Part shown: positions 50,554 through 59,909 of the stretch, piece after piece
How the letters are laid out: every line of letters begins with the position of its first letter
Position numbering within the stretch: the first letter of the stretch is position 1
NCBI GenBank assembly: GCA_900545625.1
Contig: UQZS01000001.1
Location: 1-64,000, forward strand
Source of the DNA: an uncultured Oscillospiraceae bacterium
GTDB lineage: Bacteria; Bacillota; Clostridia; Oscillospirales; Acutalibacteraceae
DNA: 64,000 nt
Reading direction: 5' to 3'
The notes under the pieces: model-generated
Told to the model about the DNA's origin: nothing
What the model saw: only the letters and a program-made list of their open reading frames with translations
Database searches by the model: none
Translations under genes and position numbers: made by a program

Positions 50554-51495
50554 TCATTTCTCCGTCTGTACGCCGACACGCGCACCGTCACTTGTCACCA
50601 CGATCGTACCGTTTCGATCCGTGCGCCGATAGTCGATGCCCATTGCGTCGAGCCGTTCTAAGATCTCCGTGCTCGGCAGATTGTAACTGTTCCCTTCTCC
50701 GCAGGGAATCACGGCAAGCGTCGGCGAGACAGCACGCAAATATGCTTCACTTGAAGCGGTTTTCGAGCCGTGATGCCCGAGCTTGATCACATCCGCCTGC
50801 ACGGGAAGCCCCGTTTCGAGAATGTCATCCTCCGACGGGGTTTCGGCGTCGCCTTGGAACAAAAATGCGGTATCTTCATAAACCGCACGCACCACAACGG
50901 AGGTATCGTTTAGCTCCGTGTAGTCTCGGTTCGGCGCAAGCACGGTAAAGCTGAACGCGGTCAGCGTATATACATTGCCCGGCTGGGCCGCAATGACATT
51001 TGCGCCGCTTGCGTTCAGGGCATACAGCAGATCCTCATAGACAGCGGTCGTCGGCGTATTCTCTTCCGTATACCGCGGCATGATCACGTTTTCGACCGCG
51101 TAATTCTCCAACACTTCGTCCGCACTGCCGATGTGGTCGGCATGCGCGTGCGTCAAAATCAGGTAACGAAGACTCGTGATCCCCTGCGACTGCAAGTACG
51201 CATCAATCGTGCGGTAGGCATCCACGTCGCCCGCGTCAATCAACACAGCGTCGTCTCCGCAGACGACCAGACTGCAGTCCGCCTGTCCCACGTCAATATA
51301 GTGCACGGAAAACGGATATTCACTTGCAGAGACCGTTTCATTAAGCCCCGCCGCGCGAAAGATCTCTTCCCAGCTCGGCAGCCCCAACTGCGGAAAGAAG
51401 GAAATCAGCGCCGATACCAAAAGTATACACGCTGCGGCAATTGCAAGGAAAAGGCGCGGCAGCTTACGCCCCCGGGTCGTTCTGCGCTTTGCCAT
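50554..51495 (-). CDS. ComEC/Rec2-related MBL-fold metallohydrolase
   Basis: A 313-residue protein with a basic N-terminus, one membrane anchor at about residues 13-33 and a metallo-beta-lactamase fold outside: YIDVGQADCSLVV, the zinc motif THAHADHIGS, and a later KLGHHGSKTASSEAYL. This matches the C-terminal nuclease-like domain of ComEC without the competence channel. Such stand-alone proteins are common in Clostridia; nuclease or phosphodiesterase activity is plausible but unproven. A DUF3006-like gene follows. Confidence 0.87.
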   Translation of the reverse strand: MAKRRTTRGRKLPRLFLAIAAACILLVSALISFFPQLGLPSWEEIFRAAGLNETVSASEYPFSVHYIDVGQADCSLVVCGDDAVLIDAGDVDAYRTIDAYLQSQGITSLRYLILTHAHADHIGSADEVLENYAVENVIMPRYTEENTPTTAVYEDLLYALNASGANVIAAQPGNVYTLTAFSFTVLAPNRDYTELNDTSVVVRAVYEDTAFLFQGDAETPSEDDILETGLPVQADVIKLGHHGSKTASSEAYLRAVSPTLAVIPCGEGNSYNLPSTEILERLDAMGIDYRRTDRNGTIVVTSDGARVGVQTEK

Positions 51496-51522
51496 GCTTT
51501 CTCTCCCCCCTTTATATCCGGC

Positions 51523-54030
51523 TTAAAAAGGCGCTTCGGGCGCTTCCGGCTCCTGCGCAGGCGTTTCGCTCTCGGAATAGTCCCGTCCCGCGCCGCCTTG
51601 CGCGAGTGCGTTCATCTCATACCACTGCTGCTTGGAAATCAATACTTTGCGCGGCTTACTGCCCTCGTAAGGCCCGATGATACCGCGTTCTTCCAAATTG
51701 TCAATAATGCGAGCGGCGCGCGCATAGCCGAGCTTCAGTTTCCGCTGTAAAAGCGTTGTAGAAGCCATTTGCGCATCCACGACAACCTCTATCGCTTTCG
51801 GGATCATTTCGTCGGCTTCGGATTCCTCGTCGGATTCACCTGCTGCACCGCCGTTTTTCTTCTTTTCCATGGCGGCCTGCCGTTCGATCTCCTGCATGAC
51901 TTCGTCATCATACGCCGACTGCTGCTGCCCCTTGATAAAGTCCACGACTTTCTCGACCTCGCTGTCGGAAAGATAGCAGCCCTGCACACGGACGGGCTTT
52001 GCTATGCCGACAGGATAGAACAGCATATCGCCGTTGCCCAATAGTTTTTCCGCGCCTGCCGCGTCAATGATCGTGCGTGAGTCGATCTGCGACGATACCT
52101 TTAACGAAATGCGGCTTGGGATATTTGCTTTGATAAGTCCCGTAATGACATCCACGGAAGGGCGCTGGGTGGCAATGACCAAATGCATGCCCGCTGCGCG
52201 CGCCATCTGCGCCAAGCGACAAATGGAATCCTCCACTTCATGCGGCGCCGCCATCATGAGGTCGGACAACTCATCGATAAAAATCACGATCTGCGGCATT
52301 TTCTTTTCGCCGATGCTCTCACAAATGCTGTTGTAGCCGTTGATGTCGCGCACATTATTATCGGAAAACGCCTTATAGCGCGTCAGCATTTCCGTAACAG
52401 CCCACGCGAGCGCGCCCGACGCTTTGCGCGGGTCGGAGACAACCGGCACAATCAAATGCGGAATACCGTTATAGACCGTGAATTCCACCTGCTTAGGGTC
52501 GATCATCAAAAGCTTGACTTCGTCCGGCGTAGCGTTATACAAAAGGCTTACGATCATGGAATTCAGGCACACGGATTTGCCCGAGCCCGTTGTACCGGCG
52601 ACAAGCAGGTGCGGCATTTTGGCAAGGTCGGCATAGGTGCAGTTGCCTGCAATATCCTTGCCGAGCGCAACAAACAGCTTAGACTTTGCACTGCGATACT
52701 GGTCGGTATCGATGATCTCACGCAATGTGACCGTGGCACGGTTTTTGTTCGGCACCTCGATACCGACCGCTGCCTTGTTCGGGATCGGCGCTTCAATGCG
52801 CAGCCCGCCGGCAGCAAGGTTAAGCGCAAGGTCATCCGTCAGATTTGTGATCCGGCTGATCTTTACGCCTGCCGCAGGCTGGATCTCATAGCGTGTAACG
52901 GAAGGTCCCCGGCAAATGTCCACAATGCGCGTCTCCACGCCGAAGCTTTTGAGCGTGTCCACAAGCTTCGTCGCGTTCGCCTTCAATTCGTCCTCATATT
53001 TCATATTGCGCGCGGCCTTCGGCGGCGCAAGGCATTCAAGCGGCGGCTTGACATACGCTTTCTGCGGTACTTCGTCCGTCTCTTGCTCCTCTGTGTTTTG
53101 TGCCTTCTCCTCCGGCTTGTCCGTGCCGAATTTTTCGGCAGAGATCGGAATGATACCGTCGGCGGGAAGCTTGGGCTCGGGTTCTTTCATCTTATTGATG
53201 ATGTCATCCAGCAAAACAGGCTTTTTATCCGAATCTTTATCCGACGCCTGCGCTGGTTGATCTGGATCCGTTACAACCTGTGCGATCTCCTCTTCTTCCT
53301 TTTTGCGGCTGCGTTTTTTCTTTGGGGACTGCGACACAGGCGCGGGACCGAGATCCACATCCACGTTATATTCGCGTTCACGCTTTTGTGCAAGCTCTTC
53401 GAGTTTTTCTTCGCGGTATTCCCCGGCTTTCTGCACGGGTTTGGCAACGCCGCGGAAAAGCTTGATCAGCGTCATGCCCGTCATCAGCATCACGCAAAGG
53501 AAAATCAATATCAAAACAATTGCGATCGCTGCAGCTTTCCCGCTGCCGGTCGCAAGCAGGATAAGGCCGCCGAACACCGCGCCGACAGCACCGCTGCCGG
53601 TAAAGGAGCCCTCTAAACGGAATGCATTGAAGGCATCAGCGATGTCCGCACCGAAATCGACCGTACCGCTGAAAGAAAAAATATGTATGGCGGAAGCGAT
53701 CAACACGATCAGCAGGACCGCTTCCGTAACTTTTGCGCCTACTTTTGTACCTGCCTTGTCCAAAGTTGCCATAACGGCCACATAGATCAGCAGAAGCGGG
53801 ATTACAAACGAGCAGAAGCCGAACAGCCCGAATAGTCCGCTGCGAAGTCCGCCCCAAAGGCCGCCGCCCGGGATAAAGCACAGGCACAAAAGCAGCAACG
53901 CCACACAGAACAACACTACGGCTGCAAGCTGTTTTTGTGCAGACCTGCGCTGTTCCTTTGCCTGCTGTGCCGCTGCGCGCGACCCCCGCGATGGGGGCGA
54001 AGTTCTTTTTTTACCGGATGATGCAGCCAT
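51523..54030 (-). CDS. ftsK: DNA translocase FtsK/SpoIIIE
   Basis: The septal DNA pump that moves chromosomes through closing division or sporulation septa. The 835-residue protein has four N-terminal membrane helices (about residues 34-190), a charged linker, then the motor with Walker A GTTGSGKS, Walker [14 protein letters not shown], and a C-terminal winged-helix gamma domain ([31 protein letters not shown]) that reads orientation sequences. It lies 17 bases downstream of tepA on the same strand, the same pairing as ymfB/spoIIIE in Bacillus. A role in both division and sporulation is likely. Confidence 0.94.
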   Translation of the reverse strand: MAASSGKKRTSPPSRGSRAAAQQAKEQRRSAQKQLAAVVLFCVALLLLCLCFIPGGGLWGGLRSGLFGLFGFCSFVIPLLLIYVAVMATLDKAGTKVGAKVTEAVLLIVLIASAIHIFSFSGTVDFGADIADAFNAFRLEGSFTGSGAVGAVFGGLILLATGSGKAAAIAIVLILIFLCVMLMTGMTLIKLFRGVAKPVQKAGEYREEKLEELAQKREREYNVDVDLGPAPVSQSPKKKRSRKKEEEEIAQVVTDPDQPAQASDKDSDKKPVLLDDIINKMKEPEPKLPADGIIPISAEKFGTDKPEEKAQNTEEQETDEVPQKAYVKPPLECLAPPKAARNMKYEDELKANATKLVDTLKSFGVETRIVDICRGPSVTRYEIQPAAGVKISRITNLTDDLALNLAAGGLRIEAPIPNKAAVGIEVPNKNRATVTLREIIDTDQYRSAKSKLFVALGKDIAGNCTYADLAKMPHLLVAGTTGSGKSVCLNSMIVSLLYNATPDEVKLLMIDPKQVEFTVYNGIPHLIVPVVSDPRKASGALAWAVTEMLTRYKAFSDNNVRDINGYNSICESIGEKKMPQIVIFIDELSDLMMAAPHEVEDSICRLAQMARAAGMHLVIATQRPSVDVITGLIKANIPSRISLKVSSQIDSRTIIDAAGAEKLLGNGDMLFYPVGIAKPVRVQGCYLSDSEVEKVVDFIKGQQQSAYDDEVMQEIERQAAMEKKKNGGAAGESDEESEADEMIPKAIEVVVDAQMASTTLLQRKLKLGYARAARIIDNLEERGIIGPYEGSKPRKVLISKQQWYEMNALAQGGAGRDYSESETPAQEPEAPEAPF

Positions 54031-54047
54031 CCAATTCTCTCCTTACC

Positions 54048-54818
54048 TTATGTGTGTGCGGCGTCCCCCGCCTCACGTTTCAATATCATAGAATACAAAC
54101 AGTCGAGCGCATCCGAAAGGCCGCCGAGGCAGTCGATCATGCCCGAATCCACCGCCTGCTTGCCTTCAAGCACCGTACCTACATCTGTTGCAAGCTCTCC
54201 GGTCGCCAGCATATACTCCCGGAAGCGTTTCGGCGGCATGTTGGAATTGCGCGCGACGAAATCCACGATGCGCTCCTGCATTTTTTGAAAATACGAAAAG
54301 GTCTGCGGCACGCCGAGCACAAGCCCGTTCATGCGCACAGGGTGGATCGTCATTGTGGCGGAAGGCACAATAAACGACTGTTTTGCCGCAACAGCCAGCG
54401 GAACGCCGATCGAATGACCGCCGCCGAGCACCAGGGAAACGGTCGGCGTCTGCATCCCGCTGATGAGCTCCGCGATTGCAAGACCCGCTTCGATATCCCC
54501 GCCTACCGTGTTAAGGATAACAAGCAGCCCTTCGATCTCACTGCTCTCCTCAATCGCAACAAGCTGCGGAATGACATGCTCGTATTTTGTGGTTTTATTC
54601 TGTGCAGGGAGAATATAGTGCCCCTCAATCTGACCGATCACGGTCAGGCAATGGATCAGATGCCCGTCTTTGGAAACGGTGATGGAACCAGTCTCCACGA
54701 TCTCGCGGATCGGCGATGTGTCCTCGTGCTCGTGCGCCTCTTCCTCCTGCGTTTCAGGTGCCGCCGGGGCAGAAGCCATTATAGTCTGAAATAAGCTCGC
54801 CTGATTTTTTGTACGCAT
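54048..54818 (-). CDS. tepA: ClpP-like peptidase TepA (translocation-enhancing protein)
   Basis: A 256-residue serine peptidase-fold protein of the ClpP/TepA (YmfB) family. Catalytic Ser and His positions are visible in GGGHSIGVPLA and TIHPVRMNG, with LNTVGGDIEAGLAIAELI before them. The N-terminal 45 residues are charged and disordered. In Bacillus this protein was reported to help protein export and is associated with sporulation. ATG (54818-54816) follows GAGGTCCT; the 29 extra residues upstream lie over the promoter leader. It heads tepA-ftsK. Confidence 0.9.
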   Translation of the reverse strand: MRTKNQASLFQTIMASAPAAPETQEEEAHEHEDTSPIREIVETGSITVSKDGHLIHCLTVIGQIEGHYILPAQNKTTKYEHVIPQLVAIEESSEIEGLLVILNTVGGDIEAGLAIAELISGMQTPTVSLVLGGGHSIGVPLAVAAKQSFIVPSATMTIHPVRMNGLVLGVPQTFSYFQKMQERIVDFVARNSNMPPKRFREYMLATGELATDVGTVLEGKQAVDSGMIDCLGGLSDALDCLYSMILKREAGDAAHT

Positions 54819-54887
54819 ACTTAGGACCTCACATTTTGTTTTTGTCCATAGTATGCGCAATACGCGCCGGTTTTTGCGTGCGCAAGT

Positions 54888-54916
54888 ATTGTAGCACAAA
54901 CGCAAAAATGAATCAA
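54888..54916 (-). promoter_or_regulatory. Sigma-A promoter of tepA-ftsK
   Basis: On the minus strand TTGATT (54916-54911), 17 bases, TACAAT (54893-54888) with extended -10 TGC. Confidence 0.78.
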
Positions 54917-55024
54917 TCCCCCTGAGCTTTCAAAAGCGGAAATCGGGCATTTTCCGCCGTCGGTTCGATTTCGGCACACAGACACTTTTTCGTAATATTT
55001 CTTATTAAAATCTTTGCCGATTCA

Positions 55025-55053
55025 TTGACAAACTTTCCTATAGGTATTAAAAT
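55025..55053 (+). promoter_or_regulatory. Sigma-A promoter of the aconitase-icd-rex operon
   Basis: TTGACA (55025-55030), 17 bases, TAAAAT (55048-55053). Transcription should start near 55060, directly before a candidate Rex site. Confidence 0.85.
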
Positions 55054-55065
55054 ATGTCCGTGAGA

Positions 55066-55083
55066 TTGTTAAAAAATTGAAAA
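55066..55083 (+). promoter_or_regulatory. Candidate Rex operator
   Basis: TTGTTAA, four A's, TTGAAAA. The left half matches the clostridial Rex consensus TTGTTAA-N4-TTAACAA exactly, and the right half matches at five of seven positions. It lies just after the expected transcription start, a good place for repression, and the rex gene is the third gene of this operon. Binding is inferred. Confidence 0.68.
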
Positions 55084-55102
55084 AGTTAGGAGATCCGAAA
55101 AT

Positions 55103-57034
55103 ATGGGATTGACAGTTGCACAAAAACTGATCAAAAGCCACCTCGTTTCAGGCGATATGACGCCGGGCAGCGAGATTGGCCTTCGCATTGACCAGACGCT
55201 TACACAGGACGCCACCGGCACAATGGCGTACCTTGAATTTGAAGCGATGGGCATTGAGCGCGTGCGCACGGAGCTTTCCGTGGCTTACATCGATCACAAC
55301 ACGCTGCAAACCGGCTTCGAAAACGCCGACGACCACCGTTTCATCCAGTCAGTCGCCAAAAAGCGCGGTATTCGCTTTTCGCGTCCCGGCAACGGCATCT
55401 GCCATCAGGTGCATTTGGAGCGTTTCGGCAAACCCGGCAAAACGCTGATCGGTTCGGACAGCCACACCCCGACAGGCGGCGGCATCGGGATGCTCGCCAT
55501 GGGCGCAGGCGGTTTGGACGTCGCGGTCGCCATGGGCGGCGGCACTTACTACATCACCATGCCGAAGATCGTAAACGTACACCTTACAGGCAAACTTTCA
55601 CCTTACGTTGCGGCAAAGGACGTGATCTTGGAAGTCCTGCGCCGTATGACCGTCAAGGGCGGCGTCGGTAAGATCATTGAATACACGGGCGAAGGCGTAA
55701 AGTCGCTTTCCGTTCCCGAGCGCGCTACCATTACAAATATGGGCGCAGAGCTTGGCGCAACGACTTCTGTGTTCCCTTCCGATGAAGTGACCAAGGCGTT
55801 TTTGGAAGCGCAGTGCCGCGCCGAGGATTGGTCTGCTTTAGAAGCGGACGCGGACGCCGTTTACGACGAGACGATTGAGATCGACCTTTCCGCACTCGCG
55901 CCGATGGCTGCGATGCCGCATATGCCCGACCGTGTGAAATCCGTTACGGAGATCGGTAAGATTAAGATCGATCAGGTCTGCATCGGTTCCTGCACGAATT
56001 CCTCGCTTATGGATATGCTCAAGGTTGCAACGATTTTAAAGGGGAAAACCGTGTGCCCGACTGTTAGCCTTTCTATCGCACCTGGTTCCAAGCAGGTACT
56101 CAATATGCTCGCCAAAGACGGCGCTTTGGCCGATATGATCGACGCAGGCGCGCGCATCCTTGAAAGCGCGTGCGGCCCTTGCATCGGCATGGGGCAGTCG
56201 CCGAATTCCGGCGGTGTTTCGCTGCGCACGTTCAACCGTAATTTTGAGGGTCGCTCCGGTACGGCAGATGCAGGCATTTATCTTGTCAGCCCCGAGGTCG
56301 CTGCGTATTCAGCACTTACCGGTGTGCTTTCCGACCCGCGCGAGCTCGGCGAGCCGCTGCACATCGATATGCCGGCAAAATTTGACGTTAACGACAATAT
56401 GATCGCCATGCCCGCGTCTCCCGAAGAGGCGAAAGACGTGGAAGTGCTGTACGGCCCGAACATCAAGCCTTTCCCGACAACAGACAAACTGCCCGATTCG
56501 ATCGAAGCAAAAGCGGTGCTCAAAGTCGGCGATGATATCACGACCGACCACATCATGCCTGCGGGCGCAAAGATCCTCCCCTACCGCTCCAACATCCCCT
56601 ACCTTTCGCAGTTCTGCTTTGCGGTTTGTGACAAAACCTTTGCCGAACGCTGCAAACAAGAAGGCAAGGGCATTGTCATCGGCGGCGCGAACTACGGGCA
56701 GGGCTCTTCGCGTGAACACGCGGCGCTCGTGCCGTTGTATCTCGGCGTTAAGGCGGTCGTCACCAAATCCTTTGCGCGCATCCACTGTGCGAACCTCATC
56801 AACGCCGGGATCCTGCCGCTGAACTTCCAAAACGAAGCGGATTATGACAAGATCTCGCAGGGCGACGAGCTGAGCTTGCCGAACATCAAATCGGAATTGG
56901 AAGGTGGTGCCCCCGTAACGCTGGAAAACAAGACGACCGGCGAACGCTATATGCTCACCTATTCGCTGTCCGAGCGGCAGAAAGACATTCTGCTTGCAGG
57001 CGGTCTGCTCAATTATACGAGAGAATCCCTGTAA
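55103..57034 (+). CDS. acnA: Aconitate hydratase (shorter, Aquifex-type)
   Basis: Interconverts citrate and isocitrate. The 643-residue protein is shorter than the usual 900-residue bacterial AcnA and matches the compact aconitase type (TIGR01342-like). Iron-sulfur Cys residues are in GSCTNSS and ACGPCIGMG, and the C-terminal swivel domain carries GANYGQGSSREHAALVPLYLGV. TTAGGAGA precedes ATG 55103. It leads acn-icd-rex, giving the oxidative arm from citrate to 2-oxoglutarate, useful for glutamate synthesis in an anaerobe. Likely repressed by Rex. Confidence 0.92.
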   Translation: MGLTVAQKLIKSHLVSGDMTPGSEIGLRIDQTLTQDATGTMAYLEFEAMGIERVRTELSVAYIDHNTLQTGFENADDHRFIQSVAKKRGIRFSRPGNGICHQVHLERFGKPGKTLIGSDSHTPTGGGIGMLAMGAGGLDVAVAMGGGTYYITMPKIVNVHLTGKLSPYVAAKDVILEVLRRMTVKGGVGKIIEYTGEGVKSLSVPERATITNMGAELGATTSVFPSDEVTKAFLEAQCRAEDWSALEADADAVYDETIEIDLSALAPMAAMPHMPDRVKSVTEIGKIKIDQVCIGSCTNSSLMDMLKVATILKGKTVCPTVSLSIAPGSKQVLNMLAKDGALADMIDAGARILESACGPCIGMGQSPNSGGVSLRTFNRNFEGRSGTADAGIYLVSPEVAAYSALTGVLSDPRELGEPLHIDMPAKFDVNDNMIAMPASPEEAKDVEVLYGPNIKPFPTTDKLPDSIEAKAVLKVGDDITTDHIMPAGAKILPYRSNIPYLSQFCFAVCDKTFAERCKQEGKGIVIGGANYGQGSSREHAALVPLYLGVKAVVTKSFARIHCANLINAGILPLNFQNEADYDKISQGDELSLPNIKSELEGGAPVTLENKTTGERYMLTYSLSERQKDILLAGGLLNYTRESL

Positions 57035-57052
57035 TCTTAAGGAGGCAACCCC

Positions 57053-58222
57053 ATGACTGAAGCAAATCTGCAAAAAGCTCTGCAAGCCTTTGAAGCGCTG
57101 GTGCGCGAGCAATCGGCGCGTTCCGACCGCATTAAAGCCCAAAAGGATTTTGTGGACTATGATAAGCTCGATAAGATCATCATCGGCGTATGTGGCGGTG
57201 ACGGTATCGGCCCGATCATTACAAAAGAATCCGCGCGCGTGCTTGCCTATATGCTTGCAGACGACGTAAAGGCTGGCAAGGTCGAATTCCGTGAGATCGA
57301 CGGGCTGACCATTGAAAACCGCGTAGCGGTGATGAAAGCGATCCCTGACGATGTGCTTGAACAACTCAAGGCCTGCCATGTTATTTTAAAAGGCCCGACC
57401 ACCACGCCGCAGGCGGGCGATCCGTGGCCCAACATTGAAAGTGCAAACGTCGCCATGCGCAAGGCGCTGGATCTGTTTGCCAACGTCCGCCCCGTCAAGG
57501 TGCGCGAGCTCGGTATCGACTGGACATTCTTCCGTGAGAACACGGAGGGCGCGTATGCGGTCGGCTCCAAAGGCATCGAAGTAGACGACGACCTCGCGAT
57601 GGATTTTGTTGTTACAACCAGCGAGGGTACGGAGCGCATCGCACGCCTTGCTTATGAATACGCGCGCAAAAACGGCAAAGACCGCGTTTCGATCATCAAT
57701 AAGGCAAATGTAATCAAAACAACGGACGGCAAATTTTTGCGTATCTGCAAAAAGGTCGGCGAGGAATATCCTGAAATCACCACGGACGAGTGGTATGTCG
57801 ACATCACCACCGCCAAGCTGATCGACGAAAAGCGCAGACGCGATTTCAAGGTATTCATCCTGCCAAACCTGTACGGCGATATCATCACCGATGAAGCTGC
57901 GGAGTTCCAGGGCGGCGTTGGTACGGCGGGCAGCGCAAATCTCGGCAAGCGCTATGCCATGTTTGAAGCCATTCACGGTTCCGCGCCGCGCATGGTGCGT
58001 GAAGGACGTGCACAGTACGCCGACCCCTGCTCCATGCTGCGCGCAAGCGTAATGCTTCTGTCGCACATCGGCAAGCAAAAGCAAGCGGATCTTCTGGAAC
58101 GTGCTTTGGATATCTGCATGTTTGAAGAAAAGAAATTACAAATCACCGGGCGCGAAGACGGCGCGACCTGCAGCGCCTTCGGCGACTACGTCATGGAGAC
58201 CGTTCGGTCACTCAGCGAATGA
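57053..58222 (+). CDS. icd: Isocitrate/isopropylmalate dehydrogenase family, likely isocitrate dehydrogenase
   Basis: Oxidatively decarboxylates isocitrate to 2-oxoglutarate. The 389-residue protein has the family GGDGIGP motif, an ANVAMRKALDLFANVRPVKV substrate region, the NEG-like RENTEGAYAVGSKG, and EAIHGSAPRM near the cofactor pocket. Cofactor choice (NAD or NADP) cannot be settled by eye. Its place after aconitase makes isocitrate the likely substrate rather than isopropylmalate. AAGGAGG precedes ATG 57053, and rex follows after nine bases. Confidence 0.9.
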   Translation: MTEANLQKALQAFEALVREQSARSDRIKAQKDFVDYDKLDKIIIGVCGGDGIGPIITKESARVLAYMLADDVKAGKVEFREIDGLTIENRVAVMKAIPDDVLEQLKACHVILKGPTTTPQAGDPWPNIESANVAMRKALDLFANVRPVKVRELGIDWTFFRENTEGAYAVGSKGIEVDDDLAMDFVVTTSEGTERIARLAYEYARKNGKDRVSIINKANVIKTTDGKFLRICKKVGEEYPEITTDEWYVDITTAKLIDEKRRRDFKVFILPNLYGDIITDEAAEFQGGVGTAGSANLGKRYAMFEAIHGSAPRMVREGRAQYADPCSMLRASVMLLSHIGKQKQADLLERALDICMFEEKKLQITGREDGATCSAFGDYVMETVRSLSE

Positions 58223-58231
58223 GGTGAGTTC

Positions 58232-58861
58232 ATGCCTAAAAACGACGTTTCCCTTTCGGTCATTAAACGGCTGCCCCGCTACTATCGTTTTTTAGGGGAA
58301 ATGAAGAAAAACGGGGTGCAGCGTATCTCCAGCAGTGAGCTTTCCAAACGCATGGGCTTTACTGCCTCACAGATCCGCCAGGACTTAAACTGCTTCGGTG
58401 GCTTCGGGCAGCAAGGATACGGCTACAATGTCAGTCAGCTCTATGCGGAGATCGGCAAGATCCTCGGCGTCAACAAAAAAGCTAAAACCGTGCTCATTGG
58501 CGCGGGCAACCTCGGCAGAGCCGTTGCAGCGCATATGTCCTTTGAGGAGCGCGGCTTCAACCTGATCGGGATCTTTGACCGTAACGAGGCGTTGGCCGGT
58601 CAGCTGGTGCGCGGGTTGCCGATCCGGCAGATCGACGGACTTTATGATTTCTGCCGTGAAAATGCGCCGGCCGTTGCGGTGCTGTGCATCCCGAGCGAAA
58701 GCGCCGCAGAGGTCACGCAGGAGCTCGTCAATCTTGGTGTTAAAGGCTTTTGGAATTTCACGCACTATGATATTTCAGCAAATTATCCGGGCGTTGCAGT
58801 TGAAAACGTGCATCTGTCCGACAGCCTTATGACGCTCAGCTACCATCTAAATAATCTCTGA
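58232..58861 (+). CDS. rex: Redox-sensing transcriptional repressor Rex
   Basis: Rex senses the NADH/NAD ratio and represses fermentative and other redox genes when NAD is high. The 209-residue protein has the N-terminal winged helix (SVIKRLPRYYRFL, ISSSELSKRMGFTASQIRQDLNCFGGFGQQGYGY) and a Rossmann domain with VLIGAGNLGRAVAAH. GAGGTGA precedes ATG 58232. Transcribed with acn and icd behind a candidate Rex box, it probably controls its own operon. Confidence 0.96.
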   Translation: MPKNDVSLSVIKRLPRYYRFLGEMKKNGVQRISSSELSKRMGFTASQIRQDLNCFGGFGQQGYGYNVSQLYAEIGKILGVNKKAKTVLIGAGNLGRAVAAHMSFEERGFNLIGIFDRNEALAGQLVRGLPIRQIDGLYDFCRENAPAVAVLCIPSESAAEVTQELVNLGVKGFWNFTHYDISANYPGVAVENVHLSDSLMTLSYHLNNL

Positions 58862-58868
58862 GCCTTTA

Positions 58869-58905
58869 AAAAATGCGCCGTGCAGATCCTGCACGGCGCA
58901 TTTTT
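58869..58905. terminator. Bidirectional terminator between rex and the AbrB-type gene
   Basis: AAAAATGCGCCGTGCA (58869-58884) pairs with TGCACGGCGCATTTTT (58890-58905) with one more inner pair. A and T tails on both sides suit both converging genes. Confidence 0.93.
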
Positions 58906-58920
58906 GTGTGCAATTTGGAA

Positions 58921-59211
58921 TCAAATCTCGTCAGAATCGGCATCTGTGTCCGGCGGAAGCTCCTGCGCAAGCAGGTTGAGCTTGTGCAAACAGTCCTTAC
59001 AGATCTTCATACCGTGGTACTCCACCGTATTGTCCGCGTTGTCACAAAAAATACAGGCGGGCACATACTTCTTCAAAATAACACTGTCGGCTTCGGTGTA
59101 AAATTCCACATAGCTTTTGTCATCGATCAAATGCAAAAGCTTCCGAATCTCCATAGGCAGAACGATCCGGCCCATTTTATCCAGTCCGCGGACAATCCCG
59201 GTTGATTTCAT
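58921..59211 (-). CDS. AbrB/SpoVT-type regulator with a C-terminal zinc-ribbon-like motif
   Basis: A 96-residue DNA-binding protein. Residues 1-45 form the swapped-hairpin AbrB fold (STGIVRGLDKMGRIVLPMEIRKLL), as in SpoVT and AbrB transition-state regulators. Residues about 53-75 hold CIFC and CKDC pairs, a likely zinc-binding unit, followed by an acidic tail. This combination is known in clostridial AbrB-like proteins. GGAGGTGCG precedes the start. It is divergent from spmA, and the shared promoter region contains a perfect inverted repeat. Confidence 0.88.
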   Translation of the reverse strand: MKSTGIVRGLDKMGRIVLPMEIRKLLHLIDDKSYVEFYTEADSVILKKYVPACIFCDNADNTVEYHGMKICKDCLHKLNLLAQELPPDTDADSDEI

Positions 59212-59265
59212 CGACGCACCTCCATTTTACAAATTGAAATTGCTTTCGTATCATTATTACATTTT

Positions 59266-59295
59266 TTGACAGTTTTGTCAATATTAGCATAATTT
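59266..59295. promoter_or_regulatory. Divergent promoter region with symmetric -35 elements
   Basis: TTGACA, four bases and TGTCAA (59266-59281) form an inverted repeat in which each arm is a consensus -35 for one direction. A TAATTT-like -10 lies 18 bases on for spmA, and an AATAAT-like -10 lies 17 bases on for the AbrB-type gene. The symmetry could also be a regulator site. Confidence 0.5.
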
Positions 59296-59330
59296 TGTGC
59301 TCGACAAAATAGACTGTATCGGTGATGGGT

Positions 59331-59909
59331 ATGATGAATTATATTTGGTCGGGCATGATCGTGCTCGCAATCGTATTCGCTGTTTGCAGCGGCAACACCC
59401 AAGCGGTGTCGGACGCGGTATTTTCGGCGGCGGAAGAAGCCGTGACCGTAACGCTTAAAATGCTCGGCATGTTTTGCCTTTGGGGCGGTTTGATGCGCGT
59501 GGCACAGCAGGCAGGCTTAACGGAACGTTTCGCGCGGTTGCTCTCCCCGCTTCTAAATCGACTGTTCCCGGGAATTCGGGACGATGCGGCGGCAAAGAGC
59601 GCGGTTTCCATGAATATCACCGCCAACCTGTTCGGGCTCGGGAATGCCGCAACACCGCTCGGTATTGAGGCAATGCGGCGGCTGAAGCGGCACGCGCCGG
59701 CGATGGATACGGCAAGCAACGACATGATCCTGTTTGTTGTGCTGAATTCCGCCTGTATTCGTCTGATCCCGACTACCGTAGCCATGCTTCGCCATGAAAG
59801 CGGCTCGCAAGCACCGATGGAGATTTTACCTGCAACGCTTTGTGTGTCGTTTCTCGGTTGTGCGGGCGCAATCCTGCTCACAAAGCTGCTCGGGAGAAAA
59901 CACGGATGA
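59331..59909 (+). CDS. spmA: Spore maturation protein A
   Basis: A membrane protein of the nucleoside-recognition (Gate) family involved in spore core dehydration. The 192-residue product has about five helices and the pattern MNYIWSGMIVLAIVFAVCSG, then MNITANLFGLGNAATPLGIEAM and SNDMILFVVLNSACIRLIPTTVAMLR, typical of SpmA. Start codons at 59325, 59331 and 59334 are possible; I use 59331, five bases after GGTGA. Its stop overlaps spmB by four bases. Confidence 0.92.
   Translation: MMNYIWSGMIVLAIVFAVCSGNTQAVSDAVFSAAEEAVTVTLKMLGMFCLWGGLMRVAQQAGLTERFARLLSPLLNRLFPGIRDDAAAKSAVSMNITANLFGLGNAATPLGIEAMRRLKRHAPAMDTASNDMILFVVLNSACIRLIPTTVAMLRHESGSQAPMEILPATLCVSFLGCAGAILLTKLLGRKHG

Noticed and set aside
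56309-57379. A 356-codon minus-strand frame over aconitase and icd
   Set aside because: It is antisense to two clear enzymes, has no recognisable motif and follows from the GC-biased third positions of the real genes.
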